DNA of 64,000 nucleotides from Planococcus antarcticus DSM 14505 (GCF_001687565.2 NZ_CP016534.2:562501-626500); one strand, 5' to 3'. Shown: positions 31,220-40,728, numbered from the stretch's first letter. Program-made: numbers and translations. The notes: generated from the sequence alone by a model not told the origin.

Positions 31220-31466
31220 TCCAATCCTTCGCCACACGTCTCAATCACATGCTGATACCAATGAAATGACAGCTTTTTCTTGCAGTTTAGCCCATCCTTG
31301 TGGTTGACATAGAAAAAGCCGTATTTTTTTATAGTCGTTCAGCCAGCTCAGCAGGTCGATGGCCGACTAGGCATAATAGCCTTTTAGGTTGATGAACTGA
31401 TGTATTGCTTTTTATGATGACTTTCAAATGTTCTTCGATGTATTCAATGCACGGCACATCAAAGAT
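31220..31466 (-). pseudogene. GH1 glycosidase (6-phospho-beta-glycosidase type), C-terminal remnant
   Basis: Read on the minus strand, three frames together give IEYIEEHLK, INLKGYYA-stop-SAIDLLSWLNDYKK, YGFFYVNHKDG and KKLSFHWYQHVIETCGE. This is the end of a glycoside hydrolase family 1 protein (GYYxWS..D..SW.NGYKKRYGFFYV...K.S..WY..VIE). There is an in-frame TAG in place of Trp and at least two frameshifts, and the rest of the gene is gone. Just before it, on the plus strand at about 31112-31196, a frame ending GVDSMYEKVLAEIKRE looks like the tail of another lost gene that I cannot name. The remaining bases to 31587 hold nothing recognisable. Confidence 0.7.
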
Positions 31467-31587
31467 AAAAAACTCTTCTTACATTAAAAAATTGTGAAGT
31501 GGAGTTCTTACTAATAAAACCATGAATTTATAAAAAAATTTAGAAGGGATTGCCACAATGCGTTGCTTGCGAATACACTTCTGACAA

Positions 31588-31630
31588 TAACAAAAGAAGC
31601 TGATCTCTCACACGAGAGACCAGCTTCTTT
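31588..31630 (-). terminator. Terminator of opuAC-like gene
   Basis: AAAGAAGCTG-TCTCTC inverted repeat, 17 bp with one mismatch and a 4-base loop. On the minus strand it is followed by TGTT. It lies 20 bases past the stop. Confidence 0.8.
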
Positions 31631-31649
31631 ACTTCTTATATTTATGCCT

Positions 31650-32549
31650 TTATTTTACCCATTCACCAATCAATTTTTTATTCTCTTCAACCCATTGTGC
31701 AGCTCCATCCAGAGGGTCTTCAGCACTTTCTACATAGTCAATAAGCTCGCCGATTTGTTCGTCATTCATCTTCCAATTTTTAAACCACTCGCTTACTTCA
31801 GGGTAGTCTTCTTCAAATCCTTGTCTTGTAGCATGGTGAATTTTTTCTGTGCCACCGAATGTATTTTGCGGATCTTCCAGAAATTTTAAGTCATATTTTG
31901 AGAATACCCAGTGTGGGCTCCAAAGCGGTGCCACGATGGGTTCTCCAGCTTTTACTGCTTCGCTGATTTCAGCTAGCATTGCAGATTCAGAACTTTGTAG
32001 CAGTTTAAATTCAAGATCATAGTTCTTGATTAATTGTTCTGTAACTTCCATCGTGCCTGCTCCAGGATCAAACCCAACAATTTTGCTGTCGAAAATTTCT
32101 TTATGATCATTTAAGTCTTCTACACTATTAACTTCTTCTACGTAACTTGGAACAACAAGTCCAACTTTTGCCTTGTCATACCAAGTAGCATCTGAGAAAT
32201 TAACCGTATCTTGATACTCCGCCAAATAATTAGCATCCTGTACCGGTAACCATATTTCCAAACTGGCGTCTATATCGCCACTTTCCAATGCCTGCATCGT
32301 CACGCCCATGTTCAAAACATTCAACTTTACGTCATAACCTTTTTCTTCTAAAATTACTTTCCACATGTTTGTTACAGCAATATTTTCAGCCCAGTTAATT
32401 TGACCAATAGTTATTTCTTTATCACTTTCGGCTGCTTGGGTGCCTTGTTGTTCACTATTCGATTCTCCATCAGCGTTTCCGCATGCTGTGAGTACAGTAA
32501 CGATAAGCATCGCTAAAATAAAACGAAATTCTTTTTTCCACTTGTTCAT
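31650..32549 (-). CDS. Glycine betaine/proline-binding lipoprotein (OpuAC-like), orphan
   Basis: 299-residue substrate-binding protein of the OpuAC/ProX type. Signal peptide with lipobox LTAC (Cys about residue 23), so membrane-anchored outside the cell. The mature part starts ITIGQINWAENIAVTNMW, and the conserved aromatic residues that cage quaternary amines are visible, including IWLPVQDANY and PLWSPHWVF. No ATPase or permease gene is adjacent, so the partner transporter must be elsewhere. RBS AAAGGGGAG. Downstream of and co-oriented with gbsR, next to betaine synthesis genes. Confidence 0.88.
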   Translation of the reverse strand: MNKWKKEFRFILAMLIVTVLTACGNADGESNSEQQGTQAAESDKEITIGQINWAENIAVTNMWKVILEEKGYDVKLNVLNMGVTMQALESGDIDASLEIWLPVQDANYLAEYQDTVNFSDATWYDKAKVGLVVPSYVEEVNSVEDLNDHKEIFDSKIVGFDPGAGTMEVTEQLIKNYDLEFKLLQSSESAMLAEISEAVKAGEPIVAPLWSPHWVFSKYDLKFLEDPQNTFGGTEKIHHATRQGFEEDYPEVSEWFKNWKMNDEQIGELIDYVESAEDPLDGAAQWVEENKKLIGEWVK

Positions 32550-32683
32550 GTTGTAAAACTCCCCTTTGTAATAATACCTATTAATTAAAATGCATTAAAA
32601 AAATTAAATACATTAAAATTTTATTTAACTAAAAATCCGTGAAAAGCTCTTTCTTTTTACGAAAGAGTAGAACATTCACATAA

Positions 32684-32718
32684 AGAGGCAATCTGTAACT
32701 GCTTTTCTATAGACTGCC
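32684..32718 (-). terminator. Possible terminator between gbsR and opuAC-like gene
   Basis: AGGCAGTCTATA / TACAGATTGCCT on the minus strand, with an A/T-rich follow-up but only a short T-run. Tentative. Confidence 0.4.
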
Positions 32719-32736
32719 TGAAAACTTTAAGTCCAC

Positions 32737-33288
32737 TTAATCTTGTGGTTCTTTTGGTAAGAATTCAAAGATCTTACCGCTTCTAATGCTTGCAACTAAG
32801 TGATCCAACCAGTGATAGTAGGTTTTAGATTCTTCTAATTGATCATAGTATTGTTTTGCTTCTGCAACAATTTCGGGTGTGCTGGTGGAGTCTTTTATAA
32901 TATCGATAAACTCTTCTTGTGATTCCTCAATTGCTTCCATGTTCATTTTTACTTCCCGTTCCCACATCTGACAATAAAACACCATAAAAGAACGGAAGAA
33001 ATCTTTCTCGGCTACATAAGTATGCTTCCTCGAACCGCGTGTAAATGTTTTTTTGACCATCTTTATTTCCTGAAGCTTTCGGACACCAGTACTCATACTC
33101 GGTTTGCTCATTTCGAGCTCTGTACGCATTTCATCAAGTGTCATTTGATCTTTGAAATACATAGTTGCATATAAATTTGCAGCAGCAGGCGTTACCCCAT
33201 ATAAATCCATAGTCTCTGCAATCGCGCCAATGACTTTATCTTTGGCTTCTTCTATTTTTATTCTGGATCTTTCACTAGAGTCACTCAT
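32737..33288 (-). CDS. gbsR: GbsR-type choline-responsive repressor
   Basis: 183-residue MarR-like DNA-binding protein. Winged helix at about residues 40-95 (LDEMRTELEMSKPSMSTGVRKL), then a helical part rich in aromatic and acidic residues. In B. subtilis GbsR represses gbsAB and opuB and is released by choline. Here it is divergent from betB-betA across a 286-base spacer, matching that arrangement. ATG 33288 follows AAAGGAGCG. I did not find a clear operator palindrome in the spacer. Confidence 0.9.
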   Translation of the reverse strand: MSDSSERSRIKIEEAKDKVIGAIAETMDLYGVTPAAANLYATMYFKDQMTLDEMRTELEMSKPSMSTGVRKLQEIKMVKKTFTRGSRKHTYVAEKDFFRSFMVFYCQMWEREVKMNMEAIEESQEEFIDIIKDSTSTPEIVAEAKQYYDQLEESKTYYHWLDHLVASIRSGKIFEFLPKEPQD

Positions 33289-33574
33289 AATGTCGCTCCT
33301 TTATCAATAAAGTAAATAGTATTAAAAAATACTTAAATCTTCTTAACAGACTTCATGTTAACCTGTTCAGTTTAAATGTCAAATGGAAAATCGGGTTTTC
33401 ACCACTTGCAAATGTCTATAAACCAATAACCACAACTGTTTTAAGTGGTTTCACTTCTAAATTTATACATTGTGTTGCAACTAATTTTGACAGCCTTAAA
33501 AAGACGTGTTATGTTTTTTGTGTTAAATAAATTCTGAACTAACTTAATTAAATATAAAACTGGAGTTGATAGAT

Positions 33575-35047
33575 TTGAATTTAAAATTACAACAATATAT
33601 CAATGGTAAATGGGTGGGCGCAAAATCGGGGAGCAAACGAGACATTATTAATCCTTTTAATCAGGAAATTATTGCTGTTGTTCCAGAAGGTGATGAAACA
33701 GATGCAAAAGCAGCAATCTCTGCAGCAAGAGAGGCATTTGATAACGGAACATGGGCTTCAACACCAGCAACTGAGCGAGGGACTATTGTCAGGAAAATTG
33801 CTGAATTGATTGAAAGAGATAAGCTGGAACTTGCTGATTTAGAATCATTGGATACGGGCAAAACAACAGTAGAAAGCCGTGGAGACATGGATGATATCAC
33901 TGGTGTGTTTCGCTATTATGCAGAACTTGCAGATAAAAATGGGGGAGAGTTGGTGGATTCTCCAGTGCCAAACTCCACTAGTAAAGTAGTTCACGAACCT
34001 GTGGGTGTTTGTGGGCAAATTACACCTTGGAATTATCCTTTACTGCAAGCATCCTGGAAACTGGCTCCAGCGCTAGTGACTGGAAATACGTTAGTCATGA
34101 AGCCAAGTGAAATTACACCACTTACTACTATAAAAGTGTTTGAACTGATGGAAGAGGCGGGAGTACCTGCTGGCGTTGTGAATCTAGTTCTTGGTGCAGG
34201 AGCTACAGTTGGTGCAGAGCTGTCCAGCAACACGGACGTAGATCTTATTTCTTTTACAGGCGGCCTTGCCACCGGGAAGAAAATTATGCAGGCAGCAAGC
34301 GTGAACGTGAAGAATCTCGCACTTGAGCTTGGTGGGAAAAACCCGAACATCATCTTTGCAGATGCTGATTTTGAAGTAGCAGTCGACCAAGCGCTGAACG
34401 GAGTATTTTTCCATGCAGGACAAATTTGCTCCGCTGGCACAAGACTAATTGTAGAAGAAAGCATTCACGATGAATTCGTTACCGCGCTTGTAGAACGAGT
34501 GAAGAAATTCAAGCTGGGAAGCGGATTTGACGAAAAGACTCAAATGGGTCCACTGATTTCTGCTGAACACCTAGCAAAAGTAGAAAAGTACGTAGAAGCA
34601 GGGATTGAAGAAGGTGCTACATTAGCGGTTGGCGGAAGACGTCCTGAAGATCCTGAATTACAAAAAGGCTTTTTCTATTTGCCTACTATTTTTACGGACT
34701 GCACAACAAACATGAAAATCGTTCAAGAAGAAGCTTTCGGTCCAATTCTCACAGTTGAGAAATTCCGTGCAGAAGAAGAAGCGGTAAAGCTTGCCAACGA
34801 CTCAATATACGGACTTGCCGGTGGAGTTTGGACGAACGACATTGTAAAAGCTGAACGTTGTGCAACAAAAATGCGCATGGGTACTGTGTGGATCAATGAA
34901 TTTAACCTTTACTTCCCGCACGCCCCGTGGGGCGGATTTAAGCAGTCAGGTTTTGGACGTGAACTTGGCAGACAAGGCCTAGAAGAATATACAGAAACAA
35001 AGCATATATTCCAAAATCTTAAACCAGCTTCTATTAATTGGTTCTAA
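33575..35047 (+). CDS. betB: Betaine-aldehyde dehydrogenase
   Basis: NAD(P)-dependent aldehyde dehydrogenase that oxidises betaine aldehyde to glycine betaine, the second step of osmoprotectant synthesis from choline. 490 residues, equal to B. subtilis GbsA. Catalytic Cys in GQICSAG (about 285), general base Glu in LELGGKNP (about 251), cofactor motif SFTGGLATGK (Gly-x-x-x-Gly), and PWGGFKQSGFGRELG near the end. The start is TTG 33575, 9 bases after GGAG; TTG 33566 touches the ribosome-binding site. First gene of the operon controlled by GbsR (inferred). Confidence 0.93.
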   Translation: MNLKLQQYINGKWVGAKSGSKRDIINPFNQEIIAVVPEGDETDAKAAISAAREAFDNGTWASTPATERGTIVRKIAELIERDKLELADLESLDTGKTTVESRGDMDDITGVFRYYAELADKNGGELVDSPVPNSTSKVVHEPVGVCGQITPWNYPLLQASWKLAPALVTGNTLVMKPSEITPLTTIKVFELMEEAGVPAGVVNLVLGAGATVGAELSSNTDVDLISFTGGLATGKKIMQAASVNVKNLALELGGKNPNIIFADADFEVAVDQALNGVFFHAGQICSAGTRLIVEESIHDEFVTALVERVKKFKLGSGFDEKTQMGPLISAEHLAKVEKYVEAGIEEGATLAVGGRRPEDPELQKGFFYLPTIFTDCTTNMKIVQEEAFGPILTVEKFRAEEEAVKLANDSIYGLAGGVWTNDIVKAERCATKMRMGTVWINEFNLYFPHAPWGGFKQSGFGRELGRQGLEEYTETKHIFQNLKPASINWF

Positions 35048-35269
35048 GCCGTTAACCGGTGATCCATTCTTTAGAGAATCAGCAAGAGCAAAAGAATTCA
35101 AAATTTCTCGTAAAGTCGATTTTGATCTACCGATTTGGTTTAGATAAATGGGCTATCAAAACACAAATTACTAACTAAATTTGAAAAATGAAGAAGGGTT
35201 TTTGAGCAATGCTTTTCCTGTTGTCTAACTCCTTTCCTGTCAATTTCAACATTCAAGGAGGAACAGAAG

Positions 35270-36952
35270 ATGAGTGAAACATATGATTTTATTATTGTTG
35301 GTGGAGGTAGTGCGGGTTCAGTGCTCGGCGATCGTCTAAGTGAAGATGGCACAAGAAATGTTCTGGTTTTAGAAGCGGGACGGAGTGATTATTCATGGGA
35401 TTTATTGATTCAAATGCCGGCAGCTTTGCCATTTCCTGCAGGCAACAGTCTTTACGATTGGAAATATGAATCGGATCCTGAGCCATACATGAATGGACGA
35501 CGTATCAAGCATGCCCGAGGAAAGGTGCTCGGCGGTTCGAGTTCAATCAACGGGATGATTTACCAACGCGGAAATCCGCTGGACTATGAGCGCTGGGGAG
35601 CAGACACAGGAATGGAGACATGGGGTTTTGCCCACTGTCTTCCATATTTTAAACGCTTGGAAACGGCTTTGGCCTCACCGGATGATGATCTTCGTGGCCA
35701 CGATGGACCGATCAAACTTGAACGCGGGCCAGCTACTAATCCTTTGTTTCAATCCTTTTTTAACGCAGGTGTAGAGGCAGGTTACTCACGAACCCCAGAT
35801 GTGAATGGTTTTCGTCAGGAGGGATTTGGACCATTCGATAAGCATGTGTACAAAGGCAGACGTTTGTCAGCTTCGCGTGCTTACCTGCATCCGGCAATGG
35901 AGCGTCAAAATCTGACGGTGAAAACGCGTGCTTTCGTTTCTAGCATCGACTTCGATGGGACTCGAGCTAAAGGACTGACTTATCGACAAAATGGCAAAAC
36001 TCATTATGTCGAAGCCGGTGAAATTATACTATCTGGTGGTGCAATCAACACGCCTCAGCTGCTTCAACTGTCAGGTGTTGGAGAGGCTAAACACCTTCGC
36101 TCACTCGGCATTGAACCTGTAGTGGACCTTCCAGGCGTAGGAGAAAACCTGCAGGACCATCTCGAAGTCTATATCCAACACTCTTGTCCATTGCCTGTTT
36201 CTCAACAGCCTAGTTTAAACAAAGCGCGGATGCCTTTAATCGGTTTACAGTGGATTTTCACACGCACTGGTCCGGCAGCGACCAATCATTTCGAAGGCGG
36301 AGGTTTTGTCCGTTCGAACGAAGACGTTGAATACCCGAATTTGATGTTTCACTTCCTGCCGGTAGCAGTGCGTTATGATGGGCAAAAGGCGGAAACTAAA
36401 CATGGTTTCCAAGTACATGTTGGACCTATGTACTCCGATTCGAGGGGATCATTGAAGATCCGTTCAAAAGATCCTAAAGTGTACCCGAGCATGGTCTATA
36501 ATTATCTTTCTACTGAACAGGATCGACGTGAGTGGATTGAAGCGGTAAGAGTTTCTCGGAAAATTATGTCTCAATCTGCGATGTCTTCTTATAATTCAGG
36601 GGAAATCTCACCTGGAACTGCCGTTAGTACAGACGAGGAGATTTTAGAATGGGTGGCGAATGATGCTGAGACTGCCCTTCATCCATCCTGCACAGCGAAA
36701 ATGGGACCTGCTTCGGACCCAATGGCTGTCGTAGATCCGTTAACGATGAAAGTTCATGGGTTAGACAATGTGCGTGTGGTCGATGCATCAGCCATGCCAT
36801 ACGTTACGAACGGCAATATCCATGCACCTGTATTGATGTTGGCGGAAAAAGCAGCAGACCTTATCCTGGGACGTGAAGCGTTGAAGCCAATTCATGCCGA
36901 TTTCTATCGTCATGGCGTCCATCCGGCTAATGCGGGCACAGTAACTGAATAA
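35270..36952 (+). CDS. betA: Choline dehydrogenase-type GMC oxidoreductase
   Basis: FAD enzyme of the glucose-methanol-choline family, here most likely oxidising choline to betaine aldehyde. 560 residues. N-terminal dinucleotide motif [17 protein letters not shown] and the GMC signature [15 protein letters not shown] at about residue 85. Active-site His in HPSCTAKMG and the C-terminal [14 protein letters not shown] with Asn-Gly-Asn. RBS AGGAGG. B. subtilis uses the unrelated iron-type alcohol dehydrogenase GbsB for this step, so this cluster couples a Bacillus-style regulator with a BetA-type enzyme. The 222-base gap after betB has no terminator I can see. Confidence 0.9.
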   Translation: MSETYDFIIVGGGSAGSVLGDRLSEDGTRNVLVLEAGRSDYSWDLLIQMPAALPFPAGNSLYDWKYESDPEPYMNGRRIKHARGKVLGGSSSINGMIYQRGNPLDYERWGADTGMETWGFAHCLPYFKRLETALASPDDDLRGHDGPIKLERGPATNPLFQSFFNAGVEAGYSRTPDVNGFRQEGFGPFDKHVYKGRRLSASRAYLHPAMERQNLTVKTRAFVSSIDFDGTRAKGLTYRQNGKTHYVEAGEIILSGGAINTPQLLQLSGVGEAKHLRSLGIEPVVDLPGVGENLQDHLEVYIQHSCPLPVSQQPSLNKARMPLIGLQWIFTRTGPAATNHFEGGGFVRSNEDVEYPNLMFHFLPVAVRYDGQKAETKHGFQVHVGPMYSDSRGSLKIRSKDPKVYPSMVYNYLSTEQDRREWIEAVRVSRKIMSQSAMSSYNSGEISPGTAVSTDEEILEWVANDAETALHPSCTAKMGPASDPMAVVDPLTMKVHGLDNVRVVDASAMPYVTNGNIHAPVLMLAEKAADLILGREALKPIHADFYRHGVHPANAGTVTE

Positions 36953-36964
36953 CACTTTCCAGTA

Positions 36965-37033
36965 AGAAGGCCTCTATCAAGATGTATTTGCTCATGTAGC
37001 ATCCATTTATAATAGAGTGCCTTCTCTTTTTTT
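36965..37033 (+). terminator. Terminator of betBA
   Basis: AGAAGG-CTCTAT near 36965 pairs with ATAGAG-CCTTCT near 37012, followed by CTTTTTTT; long loop. Confidence 0.65.
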
Positions 37034-37328
37034 ATGAATGGATTTAGAATAACAATAATAATACAGGTGATGCATTTATTGGAAAATGAGAAGTAGGCTA
37101 GCCTAAAAAAGGAGAAGCCAATAAAATAGTAAGAAATGATTCTATAAACGGCATCCCGCCATTTCGTATATTACCGAGAAAGTGGATGTTAATTCAAAAT
37201 ATTTTAAAGTATAGCAGTCGATTGGTGGAAGACAAATGAATGGGAGAGTGGAGGGATAGCAGCAATTTCTTCAAACTTGCATAAGTATTTCTACAAATTG
37301 ACTTCATCTGATGGAATCGGTATATTAA

Positions 37329-37793
37329 ATGGCGAAGAAGATGATTGGAGTGAACCGTTTGGCCCCGTATGTGGAGTTGCAGAGTTTAGATTTGATTGAT
37401 TTATTGAGCGAACGCCAGATTTCAACACTGAAAATCTTGGAACATGCATGGAATGAAACGAGTGAAATTCACATTTCAAACTCTGAATGGCATATTATGG
37501 CGCGTATTTATAAAAAGCAGCCCACCATTGCGTACGTCACTAAGAATGTGGATATTTCCCGCCAAGCGATCCATAAATTCATTAAAAATCTGGCTGCCAA
37601 AGGATTGGTAGAAGTTCAGAATGTGGAGAACAATAAAAAAGAGAAATGCATCCGGTTAACGGCTTTAGGAGAACAATGCTATGAGAAACACGAAGGACTA
37701 AAGGGTCAGCTAGAAAATAAAATTATAGAAAAAATTGGTGCTGACCAAATGAAGATTCTCAAGGATCTTCTTAAGGCCGATTGGGGAACATAG
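37329..37793 (+). CDS. MarR-family transcriptional regulator
   Basis: 154 residues. Winged helix: NSEWHIMARIYKKQPTIAYVTKNVDISRQAIHKFIKNL in about residues 58-97 (recognition helix SRQAIHKFIKNL), wing VQNVENNKKEKCIRLT, then a C-terminal dimer helix. Ligand and targets are unknown. The start is uncertain: ATG 37329 lacks a good ribosome-binding site, ATG 37341 is also possible. It follows betBA but with its own terminator; no functional link is shown. Confidence 0.8.
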   Translation: MAKKMIGVNRLAPYVELQSLDLIDLLSERQISTLKILEHAWNETSEIHISNSEWHIMARIYKKQPTIAYVTKNVDISRQAIHKFIKNLAAKGLVEVQNVENNKKEKCIRLTALGEQCYEKHEGLKGQLENKIIEKIGADQMKILKDLLKADWGT

Positions 37794-37805
37794 CTTAGAT
37801 TTTGA

Positions 37806-37851
37806 AAAAGTGCCCCGCTTCATCAAGATCTTGATGAAGCGGGGCACTTTT
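37806..37851. terminator. Bidirectional terminator between marR and carD genes
   Basis: A perfect 46-base palindrome AAAAGTGCCCCGCTTCATCA... ending ACTTTT, with T-runs on both strands, so it can end both convergent genes. Confidence 0.95.
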
Positions 37852-37866
37852 TTATCAGTACAAAAG

Positions 37867-38379
37867 TTAACCAATAGTTAGCGGTTGTTCTTCCGTGATC
37901 AAGTCGTTGATCATTTTATTGATCTCTTCAAAGCTTGTGTCCAATGCGTGGGCGAGTTCTTTAAAGAGAATAATCTGTGTGTTATTGAGAAGTTTGTAGT
38001 CGTGCGCATAGAAAGCTTCTTTCTGGAGTTGCGTATCAAATTTTTTGCGCATCAATGTGTTGACGACTTCTGCAATCTGCATACGGTCTCCCGTATTGAT
38101 GTTTTTAGACGGCAACGGTTTAGAATTTGATTGGCTGTCCGACTCTGCTCCAGGCTGTTTAAAGATTTCGATGATTTCAAGAGCTTGTTCTTTCTGAAGA
38201 AGTTTCAGCATAACGACCTTGTCATTATCGACAGGTGTACTGATGGTCACCAAGGTATTCTCCAAAGGATGTAATTTGTAATATTTCTTTGTGACACCTG
38301 AAACTGTTTCGTCACGAATATCGTTAATTCTACATAGGCCATGGGCGGAATAAATGATGTGATCTCCAATAGTGAACAT
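37867..38379 (-). CDS. CarD-like RNA-polymerase-binding regulator (YdeB-like)
   Basis: 170-residue protein of the CarD/CdnL/TRCF-RID family, which bind the RNA polymerase beta subunit and stabilise open promoter complexes. The N-terminal Tudor-like RID domain is MFTIGDHIIYSAHGLCRI...KYYKLHPLEN..ISTPVDN (about residues 1-60). A helical C-terminal DNA-contact domain of about 90 residues follows an unusual Ser/Asn-rich linker (about 75-95). RBS AGGAGG directly before ATG 38379. Confidence 0.87.
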   Translation of the reverse strand: MFTIGDHIIYSAHGLCRINDIRDETVSGVTKKYYKLHPLENTLVTISTPVDNDKVVMLKLLQKEQALEIIEIFKQPGAESDSQSNSKPLPSKNINTGDRMQIAEVVNTLMRKKFDTQLQKEAFYAHDYKLLNNTQIILFKELAHALDTSFEEINKMINDLITEEQPLTIG

Positions 38380-38573
38380 TTTTTTCCTCCTAAAATATAA
38401 CTCAACTAACTTTCATCGTATCATAAATCCAACCAATTGTAAACTTAGTTGACAATTGGATAAAAAGACTTAAAATAGACATAAAAATGTCAAAAAGAAC
38501 GGATTAAGATATTCGAGAGCGGGAACTAAAAGAAAATGAACGTTCCATCAATCAAAGTGGAGGTTAAAGAGAA

Positions 38574-38786
38574 ATGAAAAATGTAGAAGAAACAAAGCGG
38601 TTAATTATTGCCGGAAAACTTGAGCATTATAACGAACGTTTGGCAGATATGGAGCGCGATTTACAGTTCTTTTATGAAGAGTCAAAAGACGATGAAGAAT
38701 CTCTGGAAATTATCGTGGACCTACAAGATAAGGTAAAGCAATTAAAAGAAGCGAAGAATAGAGAAAACCAGGAGACAGGCATATAA
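38574..38786 (+). CDS. Small coiled-coil protein, unknown function
   Basis: 70 residues, highly charged and helical throughout (LEHYNERLADMERDLQFFYE), predicted as a short coiled coil; no Cys, no membrane segment. A strong ribosome-binding site (GGAGGT) precedes ATG 38574 and a terminator overlaps its last codons, which supports a real gene. I do not recognise the family. Confidence 0.7.
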   Translation: MKNVEETKRLIIAGKLEHYNERLADMERDLQFFYEESKDDEESLEIIVDLQDKVKQLKEAKNRENQETGI

Positions 38787-38799
38787 AGCTGTCTTTTTT
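38773..38799 (+). terminator. Terminator overlapping the small coiled-coil gene end
   Basis: AGACAG / CTGTCT stem with 10-base loop and TTTTTT. Confidence 0.7.
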
Positions 38800-38905
38800 A
38801 CTGTCTGTTTGTAAGCCCGATGGACAAGGGAATATGTGCTATCATTAGAATTGGATTTATTGTGCATAGACATCATTACTGGAAATTAACAGGAGGCAAA
38901 TTAGA

Positions 38906-39424
38906 ATGGATAATAATGATTTACTGATCAGGCTGCGCTACGCGCTAGACATAAAAAACAAAGATATGGTCGAGATTTTCAAACTGGGTGGTGTGGAACT
39001 GAGCAAGGAAGAAGTGCTGAAAGTGCTGACGAAAACGCCAGAAAGCGATGACGAGGGCAATGACAGCATCTGGACTGAACAGGACAACGAGGACTACATC
39101 AAGGCAGACGACCACTTGTTCGAGTCGTTTTTAAACGGTTTCATCATTTTCAAGAGAGGCAAGCAGGAGCCCAAACCCGGTCAACCTGAAATTCCGGCAT
39201 TGACCAATGAGCGCTCCAACAACTTGCTGCTGAAAAAAGTGAAAATCGCTTTGCAGCTGAACAGTGAAGATGTGCTGGAGATTTGGGATTTGGCAGGTGT
39301 GACAGTGACAAGAGGCGAAATGGGTGCCTTGCTGCGAAAAGTAGGCCACAAAAATTACAAAGAATGCGGCGATCGCTATGCGCGGAACTTCCTCAAGGGT
39401 TTGGCGATCAAATACAGAAAATAA
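38906..39424 (+). CDS. DUF1456 (YehS-like) protein
   Basis: 172 residues made of two related helical units: NNDLLIRLRYALDIKNKDMV at the start and NNLLLKKVKIALQLNSEDVL at about residue 103. Each is followed by EIxxLxGVxxxxxE. This tandem arrangement is that of the E. coli YehS / DUF1456 family, whose function is unknown. The linker is Lys/Pro/Glu rich. RBS AGGAGG before ATG 38906. Single gene with its own terminator. Confidence 0.85.
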   Translation: MDNNDLLIRLRYALDIKNKDMVEIFKLGGVELSKEEVLKVLTKTPESDDEGNDSIWTEQDNEDYIKADDHLFESFLNGFIIFKRGKQEPKPGQPEIPALTNERSNNLLLKKVKIALQLNSEDVLEIWDLAGVTVTRGEMGALLRKVGHKNYKECGDRYARNFLKGLAIKYRK

Positions 39425-39427
39425 AAG

Positions 39428-39474
39428 AGCATTTCCACCTGTCGGTTCGATCGGCAAGTGGAGATGCTTTTTTT
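39428..39474 (+). terminator. Terminator of DUF1456 gene
   Basis: GAGCATTTCCACCTG pairs with CAAGTGGAGATGC (two mismatches), followed by TTTTTTT. Confidence 0.85.
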
Positions 39475-39517
39475 GTGCCGGGAAATTTAGGGGGAAGTTT
39501 AAAAATTACAGATGATG

Positions 39518-39547
39518 TTGAAAGAGTGCTAGTGATAGCGCTTTCAA
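39518..39547 (+). promoter_or_regulatory. Candidate CcpA cre site within a palindrome
   Basis: TGATAGCGCTTTCA (39533-39546) fits the catabolite-response consensus WTGNNARCGNWWWCAW apart from minor positions. It forms one half of an imperfect palindrome TTGAAAGAGTGCTA / TAGCGCTTTCAA. It lies about 65 bases before the xylF start, where CcpA could repress the sugar importer on glucose. Binding is inferred. Confidence 0.6.
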
Positions 39548-39609
39548 TATTATTACCTGAATTTATACTAAAGTTGTACTTAGTTTATTCAAAGGGAGAG
39601 GGATGAATA

Positions 39610-40728
39610 ATGAGAAAGAATTTAAAAGGCGTTCTGTTTCTAATGATGCTTGTGGTATTTGCGCTAGTGGCTGCCGGATGCAATAGCGATGACGGTGGAG
39701 GCTCTTCATCAGCTGTGGATATTGGAATTGTATTGCCGACCAAGGATGAGCCGAGATGGGTTCAGGATGAGCAACGTTTCAAAGATGCATTGGCAGATTC
39801 CGAGTATTCGACAGAAATCTTATTCAGCCAGGGATCTTCAGCAAAAGAAAAAGAGAATGTTGAAGCCTTGTTAAACAAAGGCATCAAAGTATTGATCATT
39901 ACACCTCATGATGGACCAGCAGCTGCAGCGGCAGTAGAAGCAGCGAAAGCAGAAGATGTGACTATCATTGCTTACGACCGTTTGATCACGGACACGGATG
40001 CAGTCGACTATTACGTGACATTTGACAGCTTAGCGGTGGGAGCGGCGCAGGCGCAGTATCTGGTTGACAATGCAGAAGGCAAGGACATTCCACTTTACTT
40101 ATATGCAGGAGCATCTTCAGATAATAACGCCTTCCTGTTCTTCGAAGGCGCATGGGAAGTGCTTCAGCCAAAAATCGCTGATGGCACATTCAAAGTAGCC
40201 AACTCGAGTGAAGCAGAAGCGTTAAAAGATACGGGAGACCTATCACGTGAGCAATTGAGCAAAATCATCGGTCAGGTTACGACCAACTGGGATCCAAATG
40301 AATCCAAAAACAAAGCACAGACGCATTTGACTTCTGTAGGGGATGACATGAAAGGCGATGTAGCAGTACTTGCGCCAAATGATGGAACAGCCCGTTCAAT
40401 CGCAGATGTATTTGCTTCTGACAGTGCGGTATCTAGCTATTTGATTACCGGGCAGGATGCAGAAAAAGCGTCGATTCAATATATCATCGATGAAAAGCAA
40501 TCGATGACGGTCTTTAAAGATGTCCGTTCATTGGTTACAGATGCAATGGGCATGGCAGTTGAAGTATTGGATGGTAATACACCTGAAACAACAGGAACTT
40601 ACGACAACGGATCGGTAGAAGTAAAAGCGAAACAGACGCCCGTCATTGTTGTGGACCAGGACAACGTGAAAGCTGAACTGATTGATTCCGAGTATTATGA
40701 AGCAAGTGAGTTTACGGGGCTAGAGTAG
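39610..40728 (+). CDS. xylF: Xylose-type sugar ABC transporter, binding lipoprotein
   Basis: 372-residue class-I periplasmic-binding protein of the XylF/ChvE group. Signal peptide with lipobox VAAGC (Cys about 24), then a Gly/Ser linker. Ligand-domain motifs: IGIVLPTKDEPRWVQDEQRF, ALLNKGIKVLIITPHDG, YDRLITDTDAVDYYVTFD and TGQDAEKASIQYI. It delivers a sugar to the permease encoded downstream. Xylose is the likeliest ligand from family resemblance, but multiple-sugar binding is possible. Followed by xylG and xylH. Confidence 0.87.
   Translation: MRKNLKGVLFLMMLVVFALVAAGCNSDDGGGSSSAVDIGIVLPTKDEPRWVQDEQRFKDALADSEYSTEILFSQGSSAKEKENVEALLNKGIKVLIITPHDGPAAAAAVEAAKAEDVTIIAYDRLITDTDAVDYYVTFDSLAVGAAQAQYLVDNAEGKDIPLYLYAGASSDNNAFLFFEGAWEVLQPKIADGTFKVANSSEAEALKDTGDLSREQLSKIIGQVTTNWDPNESKNKAQTHLTSVGDDMKGDVAVLAPNDGTARSIADVFASDSAVSSYLITGQDAEKASIQYIIDEKQSMTVFKDVRSLVTDAMGMAVEVLDGNTPETTGTYDNGSVEVKAKQTPVIVVDQDNVKAELIDSEYYEASEFTGLE

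Noticed and set aside
35049..35150. In-frame stretch after betB (..FFRESARAKEFKISRKVDFD..)
   Set aside because: About 33 codons with no start or ribosome-binding site and no family match; too short to call a pseudogene.
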